Made by a program: the position numbers and the translations under genes. This document shows, one piece after another, positions 1 through 11,820 of a DNA stretch of 64,000 bases. The stretch comes from Phyllostachys edulis. Taxonomy: Eukaryota; Streptophyta; Magnoliopsida; Poales; Poaceae. The notes under the pieces are model-generated. The model did no database searches. It saw only the letters and a program-made list of their open reading frames with translations, and was not told the DNA's origin. Location of the stretch: assembly GCA_036346405.1 (NCBI GenBank), contig CM070562.1, forward strand, positions 99,040,284 through 99,104,283, given 5' to 3'. Every line of letters begins with the position of its first letter. Within the stretch, counting starts at the first letter, position 1.

Positions 1-715
1 AAGAGTAAATATCCATGCCTGCTTGCTCCCTCTGCATACCGAGTCACCAACACACCACACACCTCCTTCGGCGACTGCCTCAAATGGTGAAATCTCAATC
101 TAGATCCACCCCGCCCCGTCCTCCCGCCCACCGCCGCCCCTCCTCCTTCTGCATCACCCACGTCCTCCAGTCCATCACTGCCTCGTCCTCTGCGCCGCTC
201 TTGTGCGGCCATGCCCGACGCCGTGTGGATGTGGCCCTGTCCTCAGCTCCTCATGAGGGCACGTGAGCCGGCTCAAGCCTGCTACCGAGCCAAGTCAAGC
301 CTAGATTTTGGCCTGTTTCCAAAACGAGCTAAACCAAACCAAGCCGAGCCGAGCCTCTGTTCCATTCGAGCTTGAGCGAGCCTAATTCTAGCCAATTCAG
401 CTAGTTTCCAGCCCTAATGATCACACTTTGCTTCAGTTTTCAATATAGCGAACCACGCAAGTATGTCACGCGCATGCTGGGGCTGATCGAGCCAACAGAT
501 CGACGCACGCACGTATGTACAGGTGTACAACCTACAGAGAAGCAATGTACGCAAGCCAGAAAGCTAACCAGCGCCATCTCCATCAACACAAACTCCCCGC
601 CTCCTCGAAGAGCGAAAGGCACGTACGGGCACCTAAAATTAACAAACCAACTTCTAACTAAAATGCCTCCGCTAATCATCTCTAAGCATCACCGCTTTGA
701 CCGTTCAAACGCTCC
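1..715. other. Intergenic segment left of the gypsy element
   Basis: No gene can be supported here. The first 260 bases are C-rich and contain short open frames on both strands, but none has a recognisable domain or a start-to-stop structure resembling a known plant gene. Bases 270-400 carry imprecise reiterations of GAGCC/AGCCGAGCC-type words. This is the flank into which the retrotransposon starting at 721 inserted. Confidence 0.5.
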
Positions 716-720
716 AAATA
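716..720. repeat. Left copy of 5-bp target site duplication (AAATA)
   Basis: AAATA directly precedes the 5' LTR start TGTAGCAGCC and recurs directly after the 3' LTR end at 16968-16972. A 5-bp duplication is what Ty3/gypsy integrases make. The word is short and AT-rich, so chance cannot be excluded, but it also fixes the LTR ends consistently in both copies (...CAATA and ...CCATA). Confidence 0.6.
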
Positions 721-3700
721 TGTAGCAGCCCGTTTTTCAGATCTTGAGCAGTAATTCCAGAGTTTCAATTGTTTGCAAAAGTTTCACTCAAAAGCTTCAA
801 AGTTTGTGTTTAAGTTCAAAGTTTGTCGGATTTTAAAGGCCTAATTCAAAATTACCTCAAAAGATTCCAAATCTCAGGATTTCAAATCCTCAAATCTCTC
901 CCAAAATCCCTTTTGGGCTCAACCCATTTCCTCCCTTATCCCTCCTAGCCCAGGTCATCCCCCTACTCGCACTGGAGCGTGCCCCCGTCCTGTCCCGGAT
1001 CTGGCGCCCCGCGTTCGCCCACACCTAGCTCCCGCGCCGTCCCATCCTGGCTTTCCCGCACCCGCCTGCCGCCACCGCTTGTCAGCGTCGCATCCCCTCG
1101 CCTGGATTCCCGCTTCTCCCCTCGCTCTGCCATCTCCACGACCGCGCGCGCGTCCCTGACTCCGCTCCCACCGCGTCGCCCTCAGACCGTGCGCGGCCTT
1201 CAAGCCACACCGACGGCTCCCTCTTCTCTTGGGGCAATATGAGCACCCCTCCGGCCTCACCACATTCCCCTTCCACCCTCACACTCACTCAAGAACAACA
1301 AAAACCGCCATTCATGTTTCCAGTTGCCGTGCCCTCGACACCGTCTAGCCGCTTCGGTGAAGCCCCTGCCGCGCCACCACCGTCGTTTCGCGCCCCCAGA
1401 GCCAAGGAACCCCCCGATTAATCGACTTTTCATCCACCAAGGTCGTCGGGGTCGCCTTTCCCCTCCGCCTCCGGCTGCGACTTTCCCTGTCACCGCTGCG
1501 GACTACCTTGAACCCCCGCTGCCGTTACCCAAGTGATCGCTAGCTTAGTGGGTTTCTATTTTTAGCATCGCCTGCCGCTACCGATCTTTCCTCTGCCGGC
1601 GACGATCTTGTCCAGTTCATGCCCAGAGCTCCCTCTGTATTGTCGGTTTTGGACAGGCACTATAGCGTCTTTAATCCTGATATCTTTGTCTTTAGGGCTA
1701 TGATTTGTTTAGCGACAATTAAATCCCGGTTTAATTGCTGCTTCGACTTCACTGCCGCACAGACCTAATGTGCTTTAATGAAGGGGCTTAACTCCACCAA
1801 ATCTCTGTCTCTAGGGTTAGGAGTAAATTGCTGAACTTAATTGCTGCCCTGAGTCTTGGCCATGTGGACCCGAGGCAGTTAATGAGGTCCTTTAAATGCC
1901 CTAGGTTTCACTTAGAGTCCGAGAGTCAATGACGCGTGGACCCGGCAGTTAAAGCACATAATCTATGTCTTAAGGGTTAATCAATGATTACTTGCCTAGT
2001 TTAATGCTGCTCTTTGTCATTGCCGCGTGGGCCCAGTTTACATTAATGTGGAGGCTTAACTCTGTTGATTCTCTAATGACTCAATGACAGTGGGCCCGGA
2101 GTGTTAATTGCAGTCAATCTTCAATGGGTCCGTGAGCCATGCGCATGGACCAAAGGTCTAGGCCCTGTGTGGTGGACCAAGTCACTGTGCATTGGACCCC
2201 ACATGTCAGAGAAACCAATCTCTCTCTCTTCCTTTTTTCCTGATTTAATTCAAAAGCAAAACTTCAGAAAATCCGTTCTTTCTCGTGTTAACTCCAAAAA
2301 TTATGAAGTTTGTTTCTAAAAATTTCTAAATTCAAGATCTTTCTAATAGAATTAGCCTTGTTCAATTTGGAGTTCATCTATTATTTATTTAGTATTTATT
2401 TGCTCTCTTTGCTTGTTTGTTCTTGTTCGGCACGTTAGTTCGAATAGAATTCGAAGAAATAGGAGATCTCCGAGTTGATTAAGCTTAAGAATATAAAGAC
2501 TCTCTTGCCTTAGACCCAGACGAGTCAATACTTTGATCATATTGAACCTACATTTTATACAAATTATATTCTTTTAAAAATATCAAATTGCATGCTTTAA
2601 TTCCTTATGCAAATGTACGTCAAATGACCCTAAGGTAGTTAAATGCCAAATTGATGATTATATAATTATTATACCATCCCTTGACAATTGAATTCCCTAA
2701 TCCTTGTCACCCTAGTAATTATGTGGTAACATACTAGTTATAGTTTGTACTTTAGCACCATGCTAGTCTTGCTTAAGTACCGGGGTATTAACTACCCCAA
2801 TCATCATATCTTAAAATCATGAAATTAGATTTGGGCAGTCGTTGGGGTAAATGACTGAGATGGTTGAGTTAATGTATTTTGCTCCTCAAAAACCCTAATA
2901 ATTGTTGTTACTACATCTGGACAGATGGTATGATGGACAGTGTGTTGGTGGGTGCTAATGCAGCCTAAGGAATGTTGGTTTGTGGATGGTATGTGGTATG
3001 TACAACCCAGATAACCCTAAGAACTTAATCCTGTGATGACCTCCCATTGTAAAACAGTACAACCATAAGTCTATAATGGTGTCATCCTGGCTAAATAATT
3101 TGTATCCGTCAGTACGAGTTGCACCAGGTAGATGACTCGCGCCGCCGTAAGCCTTTGTGGCAATGGGTCGGGGTGAACGATGAAAGTTGTTAAGAGGGCG
3201 CAAGAGGGGGTCTGGGTAAGGGTTGACGCAGGTGTGGGAGCTTAACCCTTCTTAGGTGAAACCTTAGCAGGTGTAACAAATACTAAGAGATGCATTATAT
3301 AGGCCTTGTGATGATCTCTTCTTGATTCACATGTCTAAGGAAGCGTGTGTACATATCAAGACGATTATCTCTTATGGGTAAAAGTGTACAACCTCTGCAG
3401 AGTATAAACTATTCAAATAGTCGTGCCCACGGTCACAGCCTCACGAGCGGACATGGAAACTTACTAGAGTTAGTTCTATTTATAAAACTTTGGGTGTGGG
3501 ATGACTAATGTGTCGGACTCACCTAGCCCGTGTTTTGGATTTTTCCTGGGTCGTCGTACGGTCATACCTAGTGATGTTTATAGGTAGATGTAACCACCAT
3601 AAAAAATAAGCATAAGGTGGAGGTAACATTTGCCGTTATTAATATTGCACAATTATTCTCTTTAATAAAATATGATTTAGTTAAAATGCTAAGTGATAGG

Positions 3701-4315
3701 ACTTTCTAATATTGGTAATTATAAATGTTGCTTTGAGAAAATAAAAGAACCCAAGCCATCCTTGTTAAGCCTTGCATGTATATTATTGCATCTTGTGTGT
3801 TAGCTCGCGAGCACGGAAGTTGCGCTCATCCTCGCTTTTTCCCCGAAACCCTTATAACTCGTGGATCATGGAGATTACACCTACTACGAGGATTCAGATA
3901 TCGATGGGCAAGGCAATGATGAAGAGTAGTTTAGTTCCTTAGTTTGGTTCTCACTTCAGACTAGCTGGCTCCGCCGGTGCTTGCGTACAACCAATATTGT
4001 CCAAGTCCTTCGTTAATATCGGTCGTACACGAGCTACCCCAGTCGCTTGCCTGTGGAGAGATGTGTTCTACCCCTTTTGCTTCCACTACCATTTCTACAA
4101 TTTATGTAATGTACTCATTTGGCCTAGTCGGCCCTATTGTAAACTTGACCCGATGCGGTCTAATTGTACTATGATGTTTGTAATATTATGAATGGTTCGG
4201 TCTACGTTATGTATGAATTGATTAAGTGATGTATCCTGTGAACGCTATCTACTGATCTAGGGAGTAGCACAGTGTTTTCACGGAGGATTCTGGGTCTTGA
4301 AATCCGGGCTCAATA
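721..4315 (+). repeat. 5' LTR of the gypsy element
   Basis: The repeat begins TGTAGCAGCC and ends with AATCCGGGCTCAATA immediately before the primer binding site. The same start is at 11457 and the same end, with small changes, at 16967. The terminal triplets are TGT and ATA rather than TGT and ACA. A related inverted LTR at 11821 starts with the complement of CCGGGTCCTTACA, so the ancestral end was probably ACA. At about 3.6 kb it is long for a plant LTR. The segment 1092-1432 is absent from the 3' copy. Short open frames inside it are not genes. Confidence 0.85.
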
Positions 4316-4319
4316 GAGC

Positions 4320-4331
4320 TGGTATCAGAGC
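4320..4331 (+). other. Primer binding site complementary to initiator tRNA-Met
   Basis: TGGTATCAGAGC lies five bases downstream of the 5' LTR. This is the standard plant gypsy/copia primer site that pairs with the 3' end of tRNA-iMet, and it fixes both the element's orientation (+) and the LTR end. Confidence 0.9.
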
Positions 4332-4525
4332 ATACGACTGTAGGATCCTTAGTTAGACTGGTTGTTGTCTAAGGACTCGAGTCCTATTTTTAAAACCTAA
4401 GAAAAGATTTGGCAAAATATAGCGTACTTACTGATCTTACTCATCTCTCTTAGTTCTTTACTTATCTCTACTTCACTCAAGTTTTAACTCTTTTGCTGAC
4501 TCTTTCTCTTGTTTCAAAACTGTAG

Positions 4526-5184
4526 ATGGCCACACCGTCGTCCGATGGCCCGTGGGACCTTTTTTCTCTCACGGAGAGAGCGAAGGCAGGTTCGTGGATA
4601 TCCTCCGCCAGCTCATGCAGCACCTGGGTTACCGCCGGCTGCCCATCTTCAGGGGTCGGAAGACTCAGATCTTGGACCATAGAAGTCTACCTCTATGCCA
4701 GGAGGGTGAGTTCATCGCTCACACCTTCAGAGCCGAGCATCCCAAGAGCAACTGTGCTGATGCAGTCCAAGACGTAGGGCACTTTGCCTCGACTTACTTG
4801 TGCCAGATGCACGAGGATCACTTGTTGAGGTCGTCTTTCTTTTTCTACCCATCTCTTCAAAAAGGAGAACGCTACCTGGAGATCTTTCGACTTCAGGAAA
4901 GGAACACCGTCGTTGCAGTAGCCGCCGCGATGCATGCCCCAGCTCCTCCTGCACCAGCCTTCATCCTTAGCGACCCAATGCCGACCAAACGTCTTGGACC
5001 CCACACTAGGCTCACTACGTGCAAGAGCGTGCGACATCCCAGTCCACCGCCCGTCATCAACATCGAAGACTCTAGTCGAGGACACAGCCTTTCTCCTTCT
5101 CGCTTTTGTTCCCGCTCGCTCGACTTCAGTCGCAACCGTTCTCGCTCTCGCTCCCTGGGCAACTGCACCGCTTGTGGTGGTTAG
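4526..5184 (+). pseudogene. Unidentified retrotransposon ORF between PBS and gag, frameshifted
   Basis: A start at 4526 (MATPSSDGPWDLF) runs in one frame, but the longer open frame (4552-5184, 210 codons) continues in another, so a shift near 4550-4560 is likely. The product would contain an N-terminal part with GRFVDILRQLMQHLGY, a middle part with LLRSSFFFYPSLQKGE and a Ser/Arg-rich end. I have an impression that similar uncharacterised ORFs occur in other grass retrotransposons, but I cannot name a domain and it is not a standard gag capsid. It sits about 200 bp after the primer site, inside the element. Function unknown. Confidence 0.5.
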
Positions 5185-5497
5185 CACCCGATGGAGGAGT
5201 AGTTAGCTTAGTTTAACTAGCAGTGCTTGCTTTAGCAGTCTTTTGGTTGCAAGCACTTTATGTCTCCTTCTTTTGTAGGTGTTGTGTTTGTATCATGTGT
5301 CGTGGCTTAGCATAGCCTATATGCTATGTTCTAAGAGTCATGTAACACCTAACCCCTTAAATATAATGCAGTCACTCCAGGCTTTGTATTGTACTCGAAT
5401 CTTTCTCCTCGTTGGTTTGAAGTTCTTCTGTTGTGCTCTAGAGGGCCAGTAAACTCTCATATATCTCCTCTAGTTTTAAGCTGAGTTCTTCCCTCAG

Positions 5498-5861
5498 ATG
5501 GCCCCAAAGGAAGCAGCAACCCAAGGAAGTGGCGCCAGACGCAAAAGGAAGATGGCAGCGCGGAGGCCACAAGACAACTACCCCAAAGAGTCAAGATTTC
5601 TTGACAAAGATGTCGGACAACAAGAACCCAACCACCAAGAGCTCCAACTTCAACCTTGCGTCCCAGTGGGAATGTTTTCCGCACTCCCCGCCCCGTCGGA
5701 CAACCTGCAGCAACCAACCCAGCAGCTATCCTTCACTGTTACAACTATAGAGAAAAAGGGCACTTCGCCAACAGGTGCCCCCAGAGGAAGCAAAGCCAAG
5801 AAATTAAATGTTTCTATTGTGGCAACCTAGGACACCATGTGCAGGGTCGACAATCTCGCTC
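5498..5861 (+). pseudogene. Truncated gag with zinc knuckles (gypsy element's own)
   Basis: After a start at 5498 (MAPKEAATQG) the sequence is short and changes frame. The frame from 5656 reads the end of gag with CYNYREKGHFANRCP (first knuckle, second Cys changed to Tyr) and CFYCGNLGHHV (second knuckle, last Cys lost at the junction). The capsid core usual for gag between start and knuckles is absent, so this is an internal deletion rather than simple decay. The homology switches near 5862 to a different gypsy family. Confidence 0.7.
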
Positions 5862-6084
5862 TAGGGGCAATATTGGAGGATCTTTTGCAGGTCGGCCAAT
5901 GCAGCAACAACACATGGCACCTTCTTCCACTTCTGGTCATGATGCACCCTCCTCAAGCCGTGCACTCCCTGCTGCTCCTTCCACTCCTGCACATGTCCCT
6001 CGGGCAAACAAATCAGCAAAGGTACAAGTGCCCACAAAAAGTGCTTCTTCCGTTGTTTCTACAAGGCGATCCAAAGATGTATAA

Positions 6085-6963
6085 TGTCACCGTTGTAAAG
6101 GATTTGGGCACGTGATGCGCGATTGTCCAAGTCAGCGAGCTTTGCTTATCAAGGACAATAGTGAGTACACTTCTGATAGCGATATTGAGGAAGAACATGT
6201 TTTGGTTGCAACTAACAATGCAGGTGATGAAACTAAGGAAGACCAATTAGGCTATGAGGTATCTGATAAGTACCAAAGCCTAGTTGTCCAGCGTGTGTTA
6301 AGTGCTCAAATGGAGCTTGCTGAACACAATCAATGCCACACTGTGTTTCAATCAAAGTTCGTCATCAAGGAACGTTCATGCAAAGTCATCATCGATGGCG
6401 GAAGTTGCAACAATCTTGCTAGCACCGACATGGTCGAGAAGCTTGGCTTGACCACAACTCAACACCCTCATCCTTACTACATTTAATGGCTGAATTCTTG
6501 TGGTAAGTTGAAGGTGACTAAACTTGTGCGCGTATATTTTTCTATTGGATCATATCATGATTATGTTGATTGCGATGTTGTACCTATGCAAGCATACTCG
6601 TTATTATTAGGTAGACCTTGGCAATATGATAGATATACTGAACATCATGGTAGATCTAATCATTATACTTTCACATATAAAGAAAAGAAAATCACTTTGC
6701 TTCCAATATCTCCTGCTGCCGTATTAAAGGATGAATTAGAAATAACTGAGAGAATAAGTACGGAGAACACAAAAGATGATCATAAGATTATAGCTCCAAG
6801 TGAAATTAAATTGAAAGCACCTATTATGTTAGCTACAAAATCTGATTGCATTGACTTGGAACAACATCAATCTGAATGCTCTACTATGGTTTGCAAAGAA
6901 TCTTTGTGTCCTTTAGAAGATATGCATGTTTCTTTGTCACCTGTTGCTACTAACCTTTTGTAG
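6085..6963 (+). pseudogene. Zinc knuckle and retropepsin of the nested gypsy fragment
   Basis: The frame gives CHRCKGFGHVMRDCP (CCHC knuckle), then VIIDGGSCNN (aspartic protease D-G/S-G-type active site, here DGG), then YVDCDVVPMQAYSLLLGRP at the end of the protease. Stops at 6081 and 6484 interrupt it. Each is TAA where the family is expected to have Gln, so each is explained by one C-to-T change (inference). In the family this enzyme cleaves the Gag-Pol polyprotein. Downstream (to about 7430) the sequence is open but repetitive: three copies of a CATGCCATGG-centred unit lie at 7150-7230. Confidence 0.75.
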
Positions 6964-7439
6964 GAAAGTGATGATTTGGAGACAACGATTGAGTCGAGGA
7001 CGACTCAAATTCAAGAAAGGGAGGATGATGAGGACATCAAACCTAAGGATGCAACCACTGCTTCGACCCGCTGCACTGCATCCTCTACTTCAACAACATC
7101 TTCTCCGATAGAACTACTTTCGGCTACTGCAATGCCATATTACCCAATTGGATGGTGCTACGTCTACATGCCATGGTGCCACGTCTACATGCCATGGTAC
7201 TATGTCTATATGCCATGGTGCTACTGCATGTGCCAAGCAAGAGTTCAAGCTGGATACGTTTTGGAATCCAGTTCGGCCTCCGGAGACAGCACCGACTTCA
7301 AACGTGCATAACTTTCACATACGGAGTCCGTTGGAGGTCCACGAGTACTTGACGGAAAGCTTATTTCGTCCTCTTTCCAATGGATCTAGCCTCATTGATA
7401 AATTCCTTATGTGCATGTCGAAATAACCAAAATATTTTG

Positions 7440-8060
7440 TCGTATCACCTGTTTAGGCCAATTTGGGCCTTATAATCGTACTCAACTTGGCCCATATGCC
7501 GGCGGACCACCTGGGGGTGTGTACTGTTCACATGAACAGTAAACATGAATTAGTACCAGCCCCTTAGTTCTATTAGATGTGTGGCTCCGCATCCCCTATT
7601 TAAGGAGACCGCACCCCCCTTTAGTTTCCTTGGATTTTGTTTATGTTTAGTTTGCCTTCGTTGCAACTTATATCTTTTGCGTGTGTCGACTAGACCACCC
7701 AATCAAGATCCTTATTCAGAATCCCAACTCAATTCAAATATTTCAATTCCTATTTGCAATTTCAGATTGCTTTATCTTGTTCTTGCGTGCTTCTTCGGTG
7801 TATGCAGGAATCGACCTTCATGGTCAGGTCATCCAGGTATTCGTGCACGGTTGATAACGGCTTGTCAATCAGTTCAACGATTGCGTGGTTTCGAGCCTTG
7901 CAAGTTCGTAGCCAGGATCGTGAGAGTTGAGCGACGACTACCGCACTTATCGTCTCATCGAAAGATCGGGCCAAAACAAGGACCTTCGGGTTCATCAAAA
8001 GGATAAGTTTCCAAGCCACCGTGAGGCTTGTCATGAATGAAGTTGGCAAAGACAACTAGT
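7440..8060 (+). repeat. LTR-like tail of the nested gypsy fragment
   Basis: This non-coding stretch contains CTGTTCACATGAACAGT (7525-7541, a small palindrome) and a TATTTAAG box near 7598, followed by sequence that looks like the R-U5 part of a gypsy LTR. A G9 run lies just after it at about 8082-8090. Only one copy exists in the window, so the LTR call rests on position and style, not on a repeat pair. Confidence 0.45.
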
Positions 8061-8124
8061 ATTGAGCACCCTTCATTTTAGGGGGGGGGGTAGCTAGACT
8101 ACACAGAAGTGTCAAGGGTACTAA

Positions 8125-11100
8125 TGAGTATGTTTCCTGTTAAATCAGTACCAGCGCATGTTATGTTGGAGCTTCACACTCTTTTGTGAGGTTGAATTTG
8201 CTAACCACTTAAGTTAAAGAAAACCGCTGTACTTGGTTCACCCGGGAGACCTTTATTTGCTACCTCAGTAAGTCCCAGAGTAGAGATAGCTATAGAAAAT
8301 TCTGGATTTCTAGCAACCTCCTAGTGCTAGAATCCCAAACTATGGACATCATCCTAGGGATAGATTGGTTGGTCGGATACCAAGGAATAATAGATTGTGC
8401 CAACAGAAAAGTGGTACTTACCAAGGACCTAGGAACCACAATAAGGGTTAGTGTGGATCGTTCATCTCCTTTGGATCGTGCAATCCACTACCTTGAAGAG
8501 TTGTCCCTAGAGACAACGCCTATAGTTCAAGATTACCTAGAGGTTTTTCCAGAAGAATTGCCTAGCATGCCACCAGACAGAGACATCAAATTTGTGATCA
8601 ACCTAAAGCCAGGAACTACCCCGATTGCCAAGAGACCATATAGGATAGGCGTCGATGAGCTTGAAGAGCTTAAGACACGGATGGAGGAGTTGCAAGAAAA
8701 ATGAATCATTAAACCTAGCTCATCCCCCTGGGGTTCACCAGTACTTTTCGTAAAGAAAAAGGACGGCACCGTCAGATTGTGTGTGGATTACAGAGCCCTC
8801 AATGATGTGACCATCAAGAACAAGTATCCCTTGTCCCGTATTGATGATTTGTTTGATCCGCTATCAGGAGCAGCAGTATTCTCCAAGATAGACCTAAGGT
8901 CAGGATACTATCAGCTTAAGATCAAGACTGAGGACATCCATAAAACAGCTTTTACCACCCGGTATGGCATGTATGAGTTCACAATCATGTCGTTTGGCTT
9001 GACCAATGCGTCAGCCTACTTCATGAACCTCATGAACAAAATATTCATAGAATACTTGGATATGTTTGTAGTCGTGTTCATAAACGACATCTTAATCTAC
9101 TCCAAGACCAATAAAGAACACGTTGAACATCTGTATTTGGTTCCAGTGAAACTTAAAGAACACCAGCTTTATGCCAAGTACAGCAAGTGTGAATTTTGGC
9201 TCCAAGAGATCGGTTTCCTTAGACATATTGTATCCGCCGGAGAAGTCACAGTTGATCCATCCAAAGTAGAAGCTGTGTTGGAATGGAAGCAACTTGGAAT
9301 GGAAGCAACCAACCTTAGTGACTGAAGTGCGTAGTTTTCTCGGATCGGTCGGATACTACAGACGCTTCATTGAAGGATTCTCCAAATTGTCCAGACCAAT
9401 GACCCACCTGCTCAAGAAACAAAAGAAGTATGAATGGATAAAAGCCTATGAATAGAGTTTCCAAGAGTTAAAGAAGAAGTTAACCACTGCACTAGTGCTA
9501 ATACTGCCAGACATACACAAGGACTTTGAAGTCTATTGTGATGCTTTGCGCCAAGGTCTCGGCTGCGTACTTATGCAAAGAGGAAAAGTCATGACGTATG
9601 CATCCATACAACTCTGTCCCCATGAAGACAACTATCCAACTCATGATTTAGAGTTAGCAGCTGTAGTGCATGTCGGCATTACTTGATTGGAAATCATTAT
9701 AATATCTATACAGACCACAAGAGTCTCAAGTACATTTTCACCTAGACAGATCTCAACCTCCGACAAAGAAGATGGTTAAAGCAGATTAAGGACTACAATT
9801 TGGATATCCATTACCATCCTAGAAAGGCTAATGTAGTAGCTGATGCATTAAGTCGTAAGTCCTACTGCAACAATGTTATGATTCAAGAATATCAACCAGA
9901 ACTCTACAAAGAATTAGAGGCACTTAACCTCGAGTTAGTAGAACAAGGTACCATAGCAGCTATGGAAGTTCAACCGACCTTAAAAGAGCAAACCAAGACC
10001 GCTCAAGAAGGACATCTTGAAATCTAGAGATTTAAACACCTTATAGCCAAAGGGAAAGCCTCTAAAATGATCAAAGACCAACAAAGAATCATATGCTATG
10101 AGAAACATCTCCTTGTTCCCCACCAGAAGGAGCTAAAGGATTTGATTCTGAAGGAAGCTCATAGCTCAGCGTACACCCTGCACCCAGACAACACCAAGAT
10201 GTATCAAGACATGGAGATTCTATACTAGTGGCCACGAATGAAGAGAGACATCGCTGAGTTTGTAGCCTGTTGTGATGTGTGCCAACGTATCAAAACAGAA
10301 TACCAGAGACCTGCGGGATTGCTTCAACCACTACAAATCCCTCAGTAGAAATGAGAATAGATTGGAATGGATTTCATTACTGGTCTGCGACGGACCAAGT
10401 CTGGATACGATTCAATATAGGTCATAGTTGACAGATTGACAAAAGTCGCTCATTTCATCCCTGTGAAGACCACCTACAAGGGAGACAAATTGGCCAAGTT
10501 ATATATGACTCGTATCGTGTGTCTGCATGGAGTACCCAAGAGGATAGTATCGGATCGAGGTTCTCAATTTACCTCATATTTCTGGGCTAGTCTGCATGAT
10601 GCACTTGGAACTCACTTAAAACTTCAGCACAATATACCATCCCCAGACTGATGGGCACACAGAAAGAGTAGATCAGATTCTAGAAGACATGCTTCGGGCT
10701 TATGCTTTGGAATTTACTGTAGATTGGGAGAGGCGCCTACCATATGCAGAATTCTCCTACAATAATAGTTATTAATCTAGTCTGAAAATGACCCCATTCG
10801 AAGCACTCTATGGAAGAAAATGCAGAACCCCACTGCATTGGTCAGAATCAGGAGAAGGTTATATCTTTGAACCAGATACCCTCAAGCAGGCAGAAGAGAA
10901 AGTCCGACTGATCAAAGATCATCTACAAGCTGCCCAGTCCAGACAAAAGAGTTATGCCGACAATCGTCGTAGGGAATTAACATGCGAAGTTAGAGATCAT
11001 GTGTATCTTAAATTATCACATCTGCAAGGAATGCGGAGATTTAAAGTGAAAGTCAAGCTTGCGCCAAGATACATAGACCCGTTTCCAATCACCATCAAGT

Positions 11101-11410
11101 GTGGAGAAGTCGCCTACCAGCTGGAGTTACCAGAAAGTTTGTTAAACGTTCATAACGTGTTCCATGTCTCTCAGTTCAAAAAAATGTCTCAGAGTACCTG
11201 AAGAGTAAGCTCCAGTTGAAGCCATCGCACTCCAGAAAGACCTGTCATATCCAAAACATCCGATCAAGATTCTTGACGTCGTGGAGAAGCAAACAAGACG
11301 CTAGATCATCCGTCTCTGCAAAGTTCAGAGCAGCAACCACTCGGAAAGAGAAGCCACTTGGGAGCGCGAAGATCAGTTGAAGTTAGACTTCCCTTATCTG
11401 TTTTCTGAGT
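8125..11410 (+). pseudogene. Gypsy pol: protease, reverse transcriptase, RNase H, integrase, chromodomain-like tail
   Basis: Protease end: MDIILGIDWL at about 8341. Reverse transcriptase at about 8560-9300 with SPWGSPVLFVKKKDG, CVDYRALN, DLRSGYYQ and the catalytic box VVFINDILIYS, where the first Asp of the usual DD pair is Asn. RNase H at about 9500-9690. Integrase zinc finger at about 10150-10300 with two His then CDVCQ, and the core with GMDFITGL (Asp near 10367) and IVSDRGSQF (Asp near 10555). The tail at about 11270-11400 (LCKVQSSNHSEREATWERE) resembles the chromodomain of Tekay-type elements. Stops and shifts occur at about 8702, 9330, 9690, 10228, 10344-10360, 10417 and 10650. Polymerase activity is not expected. 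Confidence 0.9.
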
Positions 11411-11820
11411 GGCTTGAATCTCGGGGGTCGAGATTCTTTTTAAGGTGAGTAGGTTTTGTAGCAGCCCGTTTTTCATATCTTGAGCAGTAATTCCAGAGTT
11501 TCAATTGTTTGCAAAAGTTTAACTCAAGTTTCTCTCAAAAGTTTCAAATTTTGTCGGATTTTTGAAGGCCTTATTCAAAATTGCCTCAAAAGATTTCAAA
11601 TATCAGGATTTCAAACCCTCAAATCTCTCCCAAAATCTCTTTAGGGCTCAACCCATTTCCTTCCCTATCCCTCCTAGCCCAGGTCACCCCCTACTCGTGC
11701 AGGAGCGTGCCCCTGTCCTGTCCCAGATCTGGCGCCCCCACGTCCGCCCACTCCCAGCTACCCCGCCGTCCCATCCCGGCTTTCCCGCGCCCGCCTGCCG
11801 CCACCGCTTGTCAGCGCCGC

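Larger units (their letters stand above)
5862..8060 (+). mobile_element. Fragment of a second Ty3/gypsy family nested between gag and protease
   Basis: From about 5862 the reading changes to a Ser/Pro/Ala-rich gag tail, a CCHC knuckle and a retropepsin of a different gypsy type (LLGRPWQYDR). It ends in LTR-like sequence (about 7440-8060), after which the host element resumes with its own protease upstream region near 8125. The fragment lacks its 5' LTR, most of gag and all of RT and integrase. I could not find a target duplication, so it may have come by recombination or template switching rather than insertion. Boundaries are good to about 50 bp. Confidence 0.65.

Noticed and set aside
1..1540. 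Clusters of 60-110-codon frames in the C-rich left part and LTR
   Set aside because: Present on both strands, without domains, and not kept open in the 3' LTR copy.
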